Assembly (NCBI RefSeq): GCF_026626635.1
Contig: NZ_JAPNKA010000001.1
Location: 2,914,001-2,978,000 of the forward strand
DNA: 64,000 bases
Source of the DNA: Archangium lansingense
GTDB lineage: Bacteria > Myxococcota > Myxococcia > Myxococcales > Myxococcaceae
Direction: 5' to 3'
The translations under genes and the position numbers were made by a program. Below are positions 1 to 7,774 of the stretch, piece by piece (the first letter of the stretch is position 1; every line of letters begins with the position of its first letter). The notes beneath the pieces are model-generated. The model was not told where the DNA came from. It made no database searches and saw only the letters and a list, made by a program, of their open reading frames with translations.

Positions 1-1345
1 GTGCCGCGGAGAAGAGCTCCACCTGGGCGTCCGGCAGCACGCGCGGCAGCTTCTCCAGCAGCGCGGTGTCGTGCGTGTAGGCCCCGTTGAGGATGCACAG
101 CCCCTGTGCCGCCGCCACGCGTGCCACCTGCCGGAAGGCATCCAGCGTGTTGACGTAGCGCACCATGGGGAAGGACTGGCGGTAGTGCCCCAGCGTCATC
201 ATCCCCAGCGTGGTCTCGAAGGGCAGCCAGTGGATGACGAGCCGGTAGAAGTCGTCATCGTCCAGCGCGAGCGCCTTCACTGAGAGGCCATGCAGGGCGA
301 TGAGCCGCTGCAAGGTGCGCGGATCCTGGTGGGCCAGGTCCACCAGGTACTGGCGCAGCAGTTGGCCGAGCGAGTCGCGGGCGCGCGCCAGCGTGTCGTC
401 CTCGTAGAAGGCCTCGCGGCTGGCGGTGGGGCGCAGGCCCTGGGCATTCACCACGCACTTGACGAAGAAGGCCCACTCCGGGAGCAGGTTCTCCGCGCTC
501 TCGGACAGCAGCATGTCCTTGAGGTACACGCGGTGCTTCTGGCGCGCGTTGAAGTGGGGCGAGAAGGGCAGCACGAAGGCCACCCCCTCCACCTGGCCCG
601 CCTCCGCGCGCAGGGGGATGCAGTCCACGAAGTCCTGGCCGAACACCTCGCGCCCGTAGGCCAGCAGCGCTGCACGGCGCTCGGCCGCGCTCTCGTACTT
701 GCGGCGCCAGGGAGGAGGGGCTGGGTTGAGGTGCTCGGTGCGGCCGTCCGCGATGAGGTGGATGGGGAAGGGCAGCAGGCCCCCGTAGTGCACCGCGAGC
801 TGCCGCACCCGCTCCGCGGTGAAGTACTCAGCGGCGTCCGGCCGGGCGACGAGAAAGACCTGGGTGCCCGGGTGCTCCAGCGGGTGCTCGGAGGGCCGCA
901 CGGCGTACGTGCCGTCATGCCGGCCCCGCCACTCCATGGTGCGCCCGTCTCCCTTGGCCGAGCGCGTCACCACCAGCAGCTCGTCGCACACCATGAAGCA
1001 GGACAGCAGGCCGATGCCGAACTGGCCGATGAAGTCGTTGCGGCGTGCCTCCAGCGTCTCGCGCTTGGAGCTCTCGCCGATGGTGGCCAGGAAGCGGTGC
1101 AGCTCCTCCTCCGTCAGCCCCACGCCGTCATCGCTGAAGAGCAGGGTAGGCAGGCCACCGTCTTGCTTCTCGATGAGCTCCACCCGCACCGCTCCGGGGT
1201 GGGGGGGCTCGAGGTGACGCCGGGCGCGGATGGCGTCGGTGGCGTTCTGCAGCAGCTCGCGCACGAACACGCCGGGCGTGCTGTAGAGGTGGTGGGAGAG
1301 GAGGTCGATGACCCCCCGGAGGTTGACCTGAAAGCGATGGTCCAC
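1..1345 (-). CDS. HSP90-family chaperone (HtpG-like), 3' end cut by window edge
   Basis: Translating the minus strand from GTG at 1345 gives an uninterrupted frame to the window edge (448 codons). It opens MDHRFQVNLRGVIDLLSHHL and carries the GHKL/HSP90 ATPase motifs: RELLQNATDAI (family ELISNASDA), FSDDGVGLTEEEL (DNGIGM) and GQFGIGLLSCFMV (GQFGVGFYS). An in-frame TAG lies five codons upstream of the GTG, and no other start lies between, so the start is well fixed. Known HSP90s are cytosolic ATP-dependent chaperones. This copy is divergent, like the HSP90-family proteins found in actinobacteria and myxobacteria beside canonical HtpG. The C-terminal dimerisation part lies outside the window. 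Confidence 0.87.
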   Translation of the reverse strand, partial: MDHRFQVNLRGVIDLLSHHLYSTPGVFVRELLQNATDAIRARRHLEPPHPGAVRVELIEKQDGGLPTLLFSDDGVGLTEEELHRFLATIGESSKRETLEARRNDFIGQFGIGLLSCFMVCDELLVVTRSAKGDGRTMEWRGRHDGTYAVRPSEHPLEHPGTQVFLVARPDAAEYFTAERVRQLAVHYGGLLPFPIHLIADGRTEHLNPAPPPWRRKYESAAERRAALLAYGREVFGQDFVDCIPLRAEAGQVEGVAFVLPFSPHFNARQKHRVYLKDMLLSESAENLLPEWAFFVKCVVNAQGLRPTASREAFYEDDTLARARDSLGQLLRQYLVDLAHQDPRTLQRLIALHGLSVKALALDDDDFYRLVIHWLPFETTLGMMTLGHYRQSFPMVRYVNTLDAFRQVARVAAAQGLCILNGAYTHDTALLEKLPRVLPDAQVELFSAA

Positions 1346-1533
1346 AGTCGGTGAAGGCTATAGCGGGTATGCCGCGACGCGTACGCCCTGATGGGTGCAA
1401 CTGTCCACCAGCCTGTGACAGCTGCCAGATTTGCCTCTGGACGATTGCCCGCTCGCCGAATATGCGGCCCCTCGACCGCAGGGTGCCCCGGTGGCACTGC
1501 GGGAGACCTGTCGTTCCGAGGAGGAGTACACAC

Positions 1534-1584
1534 ATGCGCAACAAGCTCATGTCGCTGGAGATCGGCAAGGCCACCGCGCTGTAG
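1534..1584 (+). CDS. possible 16-residue leader peptide
   Basis: A 16-codon ORF (MRNKLMSLEIGKATAL) follows a strong Shine-Dalgarno (GAGGAG at 1519-1524, about 9 nt before the ATG). It is followed 15 nt later by a G+C-rich hairpin. The ribosome site, tiny size and hairpin suggest a leader peptide or the truncated head of a lost gene. Nothing else supports it, and the peptide is not recognised. The rest of 1346-1699 holds nothing else I can support. Confidence 0.3.
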   Translation: MRNKLMSLEIGKATAL

Positions 1585-1597
1585 CACGCGTGTGTCT

Positions 1598-1633
1598 GTC
1601 AACGGCTCCACCTCCTCGTGGGGTGGGGCCGTT
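1598..1633 (+). terminator. GC-rich hairpin after the small ORF
   Basis: AACGGCTCCACC pairs with GGGTGGGGCCGTT across a short loop, giving a stem of about 12 bp with one mismatch. No T-run follows, so it may be a rho-independent-like pause or an attenuator upstream of the TerB/LETM1-like gene. Confidence 0.4.
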
Positions 1634-1699
1634 GGCGTCGGGACGTAAGTGGAGTATTTCCGGGAACACCGCCTCGCGCGGCACCTGGGGTGGATTCGA

Positions 1700-3109
1700 A
1701 TGGATCTAGGCAAGGCGGGTTGGCTGTCCTCGCTGCTCGAGGAGTCGGTCGCGGCCCATGTGCGCGCGCCGGCTCCGGTGGTGCCGTCGGGACTCTCCGA
1801 GTCCAGCTCAGGCCGGGCCCGCGCCCGCTCGTATGTGCGCCGGATGCTGCGCGCCAGCGGGCTGCTCTACGGCACTCCCGCGGACGGTAGCGTTTCCGCC
1901 GAGGGCACATCCTCCGAGTCTGCTGGAACAGGTTCTCCCGAGGAGGTGCTCTTCCGCGCGGTGATGCGGACCTTCGCGCGCATGGCCCTGGACATTGCGA
2001 TCCTGGCCGGCTCGCCCGAGGGGCCCCGCCGCGAGCAACTGCTGCTGCTCTTCGCCGTCCTCACTGGCCAGCTCGACGAGGCGCGCTCCGTTGAGGAGAA
2101 GGTGCGCCAGGGGCAGGAGGTTCCAAAGCGGCTGTGGGGCCGGGTGGAGGATGCGCTGGAGCGCCGTGCCCTCTCGCTGTCAGGAGATCCAGCGTATGGG
2201 CTCGTCCTGCACAACGGGGCCCTCTACGCCGACGCACACATGTTCGGCCGGCAGGCGCTCGACTACTTCTCCCGCGGGGGGCTGAACCATGAGATGGCCC
2301 GGCGCCGCATCGACTTCGCCGCCCGGCAGAAGGCGCTCCTCGTGGAGGTGCTCACGGGCCTGGCCTGCGTGGACCGGCAGCCTACGTTCTCCGCGCGCCG
2401 CGCCATCCTCCGGCAGGTGGAGGACCTGGGGCTTCCGGATGAGCTCGAGGGTGAGCTGCGCGTCGCCGTGAGGCAGGCCTTCGAGCGCCGCCGCTCCTTG
2501 AGTACGACGGTGAAGAACGTGAGCAGCGTGGATCTGCGACGGTTCATCCTGGAGCAGACGCTGCTGGCCTCGCTGGTGGATGGCCGGCGGACGCGGGGCG
2601 AGCGCGCCTTCATCGATCAGCTCGCGCATGAGCTCCGGGTGCCGGAGAGCACGGTGCACCAGCTGGAGCTGGAGGTGGCCGAGTTCTACGCGAAGAACCG
2701 CTCGGTGGTGGATGTGTTCACGGTGTCCTCCGCCGCGAATCTGATGGGCGAGGACATGGTGTCCCGCATGCAGAACACGCTGGAGCGGAACTTCCACCGG
2801 CTGATGCAGGAGGTGCGGGAGACGGGCGAGCTGTACCACTTGCTCACCAAGGCCGCACGAGGGCAGGCGCTGACGGCCGAGGAGCGCCAGCGCATGCGGG
2901 CGCAATTGATTGACGTGGCGAAGGCGATTCCGGCGCTCGCCATCTTCGCGGCACCGGGAGGGATGTTGTTGCTGGTGGCCCTGGCGAAGGTGTTGCCCTT
3001 CAACCTGCTGCCGAGTGCCTTCCAAGACGAGCCCGCGTCCGAGCCCGTGAGCCTCGAGGGAGAAGTCGTGAGCAGCGAGGCTGGGTCCACGGAGCGCAAG
3101 GTGGGCTGA
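1700..3109 (+). CDS. TerB / LETM1-domain protein
   Basis: This 469-residue protein starts MDLGKAGWLSSLLEESVAAH. The middle part (FILEQTLLASLVDGRRTRGE) looks like the TerB helical domain. The C-terminal third (about 330-440) resembles the LETM1 ribosome-binding-like region: a helix ending VRETGELYHLL, then AKAIPALAIFAAPGGMLLL, a hydrophobic segment, and LPFNLLPSAF. The frame is open to a GTG at 1649, which would add 17 residues; ATG 1700 is preferred because GGGGTGG precedes it at a usable distance. It lies upstream of, and in the same direction as, the second VgrG gene. Function is unknown; the family match is by eye. Confidence 0.7.
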   Translation: MDLGKAGWLSSLLEESVAAHVRAPAPVVPSGLSESSSGRARARSYVRRMLRASGLLYGTPADGSVSAEGTSSESAGTGSPEEVLFRAVMRTFARMALDIAILAGSPEGPRREQLLLLFAVLTGQLDEARSVEEKVRQGQEVPKRLWGRVEDALERRALSLSGDPAYGLVLHNGALYADAHMFGRQALDYFSRGGLNHEMARRRIDFAARQKALLVEVLTGLACVDRQPTFSARRAILRQVEDLGLPDELEGELRVAVRQAFERRRSLSTTVKNVSSVDLRRFILEQTLLASLVDGRRTRGERAFIDQLAHELRVPESTVHQLELEVAEFYAKNRSVVDVFTVSSAANLMGEDMVSRMQNTLERNFHRLMQEVRETGELYHLLTKAARGQALTAEERQRMRAQLIDVAKAIPALAIFAAPGGMLLLVALAKVLPFNLLPSAFQDEPASEPVSLEGEVVSSEAGSTERKVG

Positions 3110-3181
3110 CCCGTTCGCCCGGCGCCAGCACGTAGATTGGCCTCGGAGTTGCCTCCCGGTAGGGCTGGGGTTGAATGAGGC

Positions 3182-5110
3182 ATGGCCTTTCAGGAGAAGC
3201 TGAAGCTCGAGCTGGTGCTCACCGCGGGCGACCAGTCCTTCTCCATTCCGGGCGGACAGGTGAAGCACTTCTCCGTGCGCCTGGCCCCCTATGGCTTCAC
3301 CGCTTCGGTCTCCTTCTGGACCTCGCTGGAGAAGCAGGACGCCCCGCTCTTCGCCGCCTTCCGCGCGCCGGACCTCCTCCAGCTCCGGCTGTCCGTGGCC
3401 CGCGTGTATCCCATGGAGGGCACGCCCCCCGCACCGCTCGTCGTCCAGGGCCTGGTCCGTACCCGGAGCCTCGCGGGGCTCTCCCACGGTGGGCTCGACG
3501 GGGAGGAGCGGGCATTTCGTCACTACTCGCTCGAGTTCGCGGACGCCGCCCAGGTGCTCTGGCGCCAGCACCGCCCCACCGAGCTGTACACCGACAAGAC
3601 GATGGCGGACCTGCTCACCGCGCACAAGGCGGGCCCCCTCCAGCTCACCTGTGACTGGGATGTGCTCCAGGATGAGCATCCGCTGCTGTGCCTCGCCCTG
3701 GGCGAGGACGATCGGCGGACCAGTTTCTACGACTTCGTCCTCTGGTACACGCACTCGCGTGGCGGCGTGTGGAGCTACGACAGCCAGAAGGACACGTACC
3801 TCCTCTCCGGCAAAAAGCCCCAGGGCGGCACCGCGGCCACGCTCGACCGCCGCGAGGTTGAACGGGTCGACGTCCAGCTCCCTCCGCCCATTCGCCACGC
3901 GGCTCGGGTGCTCAATGCCCTGGCCCAGGGGTCCACCACGGTGGCGCTCGAGCAGTCGCAGGCCGCGCAGGGTATCTCGCACGACGTGCTGCTGCGCACG
4001 CCCCTCACCTCCGTGGCCGAGCAGCGGCAGACGCTCGAGAAGGGCCGCCTCCGGGGGCAGCAGCGCCAGCTCCAGGTCACCTTCCGGCAGCTCCCCACGG
4101 TGGCCGTGCACCCTGGCGCGCTGGTGCGGCTCGAAGGGGGCCTCTGGAGCTCCGCGCTGACGGGGGGAGGGGAGGACCAGCGGGTGCTCTCGCTGGAGCT
4201 CGAGGGCCGCGCCCTGCGCGAGGGCCCCCATGACGAGCAGCAGTCCCCCGACGCCGGTTACTCGCTGGAGATGGCGGCCCGGCTCGAGCCCAAGTCCGAG
4301 CCGGTGCCCACCTTCCCCGCGTACCGCCCGCCGCGCTACCCCATCTACGTCGAGGGCAAGGTGGTCAGCCCGGGAGGCCAGGAGAAGGACCGGAGCTGGT
4401 TCCTGCTGGAGGACGAGAAGACGTCCATCTCCCAGCATCGTGTGCAGGTGCCGTTGTGGAACAAGACGGTGAGCATCCCCGCCGAGCCCGGCTTCTTTCC
4501 GGGGCACTTCTACTTCCCGCCCTACAAGAACGGGCGGGTGCTGCTGGCGCTCTACTTCGAGCGGGCCGAGCTGCGCCGCTTCCTCGACTGGGGCGACACC
4601 GTGCACATGCCCCAGGACGGGCAGGGCGACCAGATGTTGCTCGGGAAGAACGACACCAGCCAGACGGCGCTCTCCCACGACTACCAGGACAGCAAGCCGG
4701 TGTGGAACCTGCGGCGCGTCTCGGCCGCGGACAAGCAGACCGTCCGCATCAGCGAGGGCACGATGCTCCTCAAGGTCGAGGAGGAGCAGGGCGCCCAGAA
4801 GTCCGAGTCCACCTACGACGTCACCCCCAAGGTCGAGGCCGCCAAGGGGGATTTCTCCATGGCCGTGGGCGGAGCCATCGGCGACACCAAGGCCAGCTAC
4901 CGGCAGTCGGTGGGCAATATCCAGGCGGGCATCGACAGCGCCACTGCCGAGACGATGGCCGCGCTGGCCTCCGCTCGGGCGGCGCTGGGCGCGAAGGTGG
5001 CCGCCGCCAAGGGGGAGCTCACCGGCGCGCTGGATGGCTTCGCGGATCGTTCGGCCCAGGTGCAAGGGGCGGCGACAGAGGCTCGGGCGGCGCTCGAGAA
5101 GCTGCGCTGA
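3182..5110 (+). CDS. vgrG: VgrG-type T6SS spike with C-terminal amphipathic helical tail
   Basis: The protein has 642 residues. The first ~530 align by eye, block for block, with the other VgrG of the locus (15071-16717): GGQVKHFSVRLAPYGF, LTCDWDVLQDE, HDVLLRTPLTSV, PPRYPIYVEGKVVS, GHFYFPPYKNGRVLLAL, RFLDWGDTVHMPQDGQG. These form the gp27-like base and the gp5 OB-fold. The paralogue stops at the equivalent of EGTMLLKVEEE. This protein instead continues about 100 residues into an Ala/Glu/Lys-rich helix (for example ASARAALGAKVAAAKGELTG) resembling apolipoprotein repeats, with no beta-helix. Two more long-helix genes follow at once. I infer that the tail is a cargo or cargo-docking module. Confidence 0.85.
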   Translation: MAFQEKLKLELVLTAGDQSFSIPGGQVKHFSVRLAPYGFTASVSFWTSLEKQDAPLFAAFRAPDLLQLRLSVARVYPMEGTPPAPLVVQGLVRTRSLAGLSHGGLDGEERAFRHYSLEFADAAQVLWRQHRPTELYTDKTMADLLTAHKAGPLQLTCDWDVLQDEHPLLCLALGEDDRRTSFYDFVLWYTHSRGGVWSYDSQKDTYLLSGKKPQGGTAATLDRREVERVDVQLPPPIRHAARVLNALAQGSTTVALEQSQAAQGISHDVLLRTPLTSVAEQRQTLEKGRLRGQQRQLQVTFRQLPTVAVHPGALVRLEGGLWSSALTGGGEDQRVLSLELEGRALREGPHDEQQSPDAGYSLEMAARLEPKSEPVPTFPAYRPPRYPIYVEGKVVSPGGQEKDRSWFLLEDEKTSISQHRVQVPLWNKTVSIPAEPGFFPGHFYFPPYKNGRVLLALYFERAELRRFLDWGDTVHMPQDGQGDQMLLGKNDTSQTALSHDYQDSKPVWNLRRVSAADKQTVRISEGTMLLKVEEEQGAQKSESTYDVTPKVEAAKGDFSMAVGGAIGDTKASYRQSVGNIQAGIDSATAETMAALASARAALGAKVAAAKGELTGALDGFADRSAQVQGAATEARAALEKLR

Positions 5111-5135
5111 GGCCCGGAGCGCGGTAGGAGGAGTC

Positions 5136-5360
5136 ATGCAGGAACTGCGTGGTGCGGTGACGGAACTCCGGGGCGAGGTGGAGACCTTCGGGGCGGGGGT
5201 GGGGACCCATGTGCAGGGGGCCCGGGCCCAGCTCGAGTCCCTCGTGAACGGAGTCGTGGCCACCATCGCCAGCATCCGCCCCGACGTGGAGACGGTGGTG
5301 TCGGGGCTCTCGTCTCGCATCGAGGCGCTCGACACCGAGCTGGCCGGGCTGGAGCCCTGA
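5136..5360 (+). CDS. small helical protein downstream of VgrG
   Basis: This 74-residue protein starts MQELRGAVTELRGEVETFGA and is predicted to be all helix, with heptad-like spacing of Leu, Val and Ile. A clear Shine-Dalgarno (GGAGGAG) sits 5-11 nt upstream of the ATG, 25 nt after the VgrG stop. It is rich in Glu, Ala, Val and Ser, like the VgrG tail before it and the 634-residue protein after it. The three lie in three different frames, so they are either separate genes or one long helical protein broken by frameshifts; the good ribosome site favours a real gene. Confidence 0.7.
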   Translation: MQELRGAVTELRGEVETFGAGVGTHVQGARAQLESLVNGVVATIASIRPDVETVVSGLSSRIEALDTELAGLEP

Positions 5361-5364
5361 ACGG

Positions 5365-7269
5365 ATGAAGGCGCTGTGGTCCAAGTTCGAGCAGGTGGCG
5401 TCCGAGGTACTCGCCCTCCGGCAGCAGCTCGAGGACACCGCGGGCAAGATTCGTGGCTCGCTCGACACACTCACTTCTGATGTCTCGTCCCGCTGCGAGT
5501 CCGTGGAGGGCAAGGCCCGCGAGTCCGGGCAGTCCGCCCAGGGTCAGCTCGAGTCGCTGCGACAGGAGGTGGGCCAGAAGTGCGAGGCGCTCTCCTCCGA
5601 GCTCGATACACGGCTGAAGGCGGAGGGGGGCACACCCGCGGCGCTCCAGTCCCGGCAGCAGCGGGGCCGGGCGATGATCGACCAGACCCAGGCGCAGGTG
5701 GCGGGCACGCTCGACAGCACGGTCTCGCAGCTCACGGCTGCCCTCGACTCCGTGCTCGGCCAGGTCTCCTCGGCGCGCGGGAGGGCCGAGGCGAGGACCT
5801 CCCAGCTCTCCCAATTCCTCGAGTCTGTCTCCGCTCCCCCTTCCGCGACGTTGCAGACGATCCACGACAGCGTCCAGTCGACCGGTGAGTCGATGAAGGC
5901 CGAGGCCCGGCGCCAGATCGGCCAGCTCCGGGATCAGCTCGTGCCGTTGCGCTCCAAGGTTCAGTCCGCCGCGGACTCAGCCAACACCGTCCTCGACACG
6001 CTGGAGACCGAGGTGGGGGGGACGCTCCAGAGCGGGCGGGACCAGGCCTCGCAAGCGCTCGACACGCTCGAACAGACGCTGACGGGCCTGGTGGGCGCAC
6101 TGAGCGGACAGATCGAGCTGGTGGAGAAGCTCATCGACCAGGTGCAGTCGCAGATCGACTCGGTCATCACCACGGTGGGCCAGACGCTGGACACCCTGGT
6201 GCGGACCACGACCACCACCGTCGCGTCCATCAAGGAGCCCGTGCAGAAGGCGCTCGACCAGGTCTTCTCCACGCTCGACGGCCTCCTGAAGCAGCTCGCC
6301 CAGCTTCAGGCGCAGCTCGAGGCGCTCTTCGCGGTACTGCCCGAGCAGCTCGACAAGCTCCAGACCCTGTTCCAGAGCCTGATCAGCTCGCTCGAGGCCT
6401 TGCGCGCCCGGGCCATGGAGCTGCTCGAGGCCATTCCCGCCTCGGCCCTGCCCAAGCCCCTGGTGAAGCCGGCCATGCAGGCCATCGACAAGGTGGTCTC
6501 GCAGATCACCTCCCAGCTCGACGCCATCGCCAGCAAGGTGGCCTCGCAGCTGAAGTCGATGGAGGAGCAGATCCTCTCGCAGGTGCAGACCGTGCAGTCC
6601 CAGGCGCTCGCGCAGCTTCAGAGCGTGCAGCAGCAGCTCCTGCAGCAGGTGGACACCCTCACCCAGAGCATCCTCCAGAGCATCCAGCAGGCCCTGGCGC
6701 AGGTGGACCAGGTGGTGGCCAGCGTGGTTCAGCAGATCGGCACGGTGCGGGACCAGGCGGTGCAGCAGGTGAATGCCTTGAAGCAGCAGGTGGCCGAGCG
6801 TGTGGAGTCGCTGAAGTCCCAGGTGAAGCAGCAGCTCGGCTCACTCCAGGAGCAGCTCAACAACGGCGTCAAGACCGCGCTCGCGCAGCTCGAGTCGGTG
6901 CGCACGAACGCCGAGTCGCAGATCTCCTCCACCCGGGGGCAGGTGAAATCCAGTGTCGATGGGGTGGGCGCCTCGGTGGACACGGCCCTCGAGTCGGCAC
7001 GGCAGGCCATGGCGCGGCTCGAGTCGACGCTGACGGAGCGGGTGGATCAGGCGCTGACCAGCTTCCAGGGGAGCGCGGCCAGCACGAAGGAGCCGGCGCA
7101 GGCGCAGCTCGAGCAGCTCTCGTCCCGTGTCGACACGGCCCGCACGCAGTTGCTCGCGGTGATCGACTCGCTCGAGGCCGGCGCCAACTTCTCCCAGCCG
7201 GTGGATGCGGTCCGGGCGCAGGTGTCGGCGGCGCTCGAAGCGCTCGGGGCTCAGGTGCGCACCCTCTGA
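5365..7269 (+). CDS. long apolipoprotein-like helical repeat protein beside VgrG
   Basis: The 634 residues are almost entirely low-complexity amphipathic helix rich in Gln, Ser, Leu, Ala, Val and Glu, with repeats such as QVQSQIDSVITTVGQTLDTL and KQQVAERVESLKSQVKQQL. There are no cysteines beyond the first ~75 residues, no signal peptide and no enzymatic motif. It starts 4 nt after the previous stop with only a weak ribosome site, suggesting coupling. The composition recalls apolipoprotein A/E or phage tape-measure proteins. Its place directly behind a helical-tailed VgrG suggests a T6SS-linked structural or effector role, but no homologue is recognised. Confidence 0.72.
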   Translation: MKALWSKFEQVASEVLALRQQLEDTAGKIRGSLDTLTSDVSSRCESVEGKARESGQSAQGQLESLRQEVGQKCEALSSELDTRLKAEGGTPAALQSRQQRGRAMIDQTQAQVAGTLDSTVSQLTAALDSVLGQVSSARGRAEARTSQLSQFLESVSAPPSATLQTIHDSVQSTGESMKAEARRQIGQLRDQLVPLRSKVQSAADSANTVLDTLETEVGGTLQSGRDQASQALDTLEQTLTGLVGALSGQIELVEKLIDQVQSQIDSVITTVGQTLDTLVRTTTTTVASIKEPVQKALDQVFSTLDGLLKQLAQLQAQLEALFAVLPEQLDKLQTLFQSLISSLEALRARAMELLEAIPASALPKPLVKPAMQAIDKVVSQITSQLDAIASKVASQLKSMEEQILSQVQTVQSQALAQLQSVQQQLLQQVDTLTQSILQSIQQALAQVDQVVASVVQQIGTVRDQAVQQVNALKQQVAERVESLKSQVKQQLGSLQEQLNNGVKTALAQLESVRTNAESQISSTRGQVKSSVDGVGASVDTALESARQAMARLESTLTERVDQALTSFQGSAASTKEPAQAQLEQLSSRVDTARTQLLAVIDSLEAGANFSQPVDAVRAQVSAALEALGAQVRTL

Positions 7270-7288
7270 GCGCGAGGCTCGGGGCCGC

Positions 7289-7774
7289 CTACTTCTTCTC
7301 GCCGGCAGCGGGCAGCTCCGGAGGCTTCAGCTCGGGCGGCTTGGGCTCGGCGCCAATGGCCGGACCCGAGGTGACCTCGGCCCGGATCCGGTTTCCCTCC
7401 AGCTCGATGTCGAGCGAGGACTTCACCGGCGGCTCGAGCAACACCTGCCACGAGGGACCATCCGGCGTGGTGAAGAGGAAGTAGACGGCTACGGGCGATT
7501 CCGGCGGCAGCTTGACCCGGATGTTCTGGAGGGTACCGGGGTAGATGACCTCGCGCTGCAGCACCGACTCATCCGGGTCGACGACCCTGGCGGCCACCTC
7601 GGAGTAGGTCTCGGAGGCGTACTGCTTGGCGTCCACCTTGCGCACGAGCATGTAGAGCGGGCGCCCCTCGTTGCTGCCCGCGGGCGACTTGACGCTGAGG
7701 GAGAGGTGGCCCGGCAGGCACCCTCCCAGCACCAGGGTCGCCAGCGCCGCCAGGGACCGAAGAAGAGTGCTCAC
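7289..7774 (-). CDS. tssJ: TssJ-like T6SS outer-membrane lipoprotein
   Basis: This 161-residue lipoprotein starts at a GTG (7774) that overlaps the tssM stop in a GTGA arrangement, so it is translationally coupled. The N-terminus is MSTLLRSLAALATLVLGGC, with a lipobox and acylated Cys19. The mature part has the beta-sandwich character of TssJ (LSLSVKSPAGSNEGRPLYML, then VYFLFTTPDGPSWQVLLEPP). TssJ anchors the TssLM membrane complex to the outer membrane, and its place directly after tssM fits. The tail is Pro/Glu/Lys-rich. Confidence 0.85.
   Translation of the reverse strand: MSTLLRSLAALATLVLGGCLPGHLSLSVKSPAGSNEGRPLYMLVRKVDAKQYASETYSEVAARVVDPDESVLQREVIYPGTLQNIRVKLPPESPVAVYFLFTTPDGPSWQVLLEPPVKSSLDIELEGNRIRAEVTSGPAIGAEPKPPELKPPELPAAGEKK

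Noticed and set aside
290..1354. Plus-strand 354-codon frame at the left edge
   Set aside because: The minus strand encodes clear HSP90 motifs in the same region.
2180..5470. Minus-strand 1096-codon open frame opposite the VgrG and TerB-like genes
   Set aside because: It is a shadow of GC-rich coding on the plus strand. Its translation is Arg/Gly/Leu/His-rich with no domain, and the plus-strand frames carry the family motifs.
5365..7269. Long-helix protein considered as a chemoreceptor or SMC protein
   Set aside because: There is no TM segment, no conserved MCP hairpin tip and no ATPase head; the composition is closer to apolipoprotein-like repeats.
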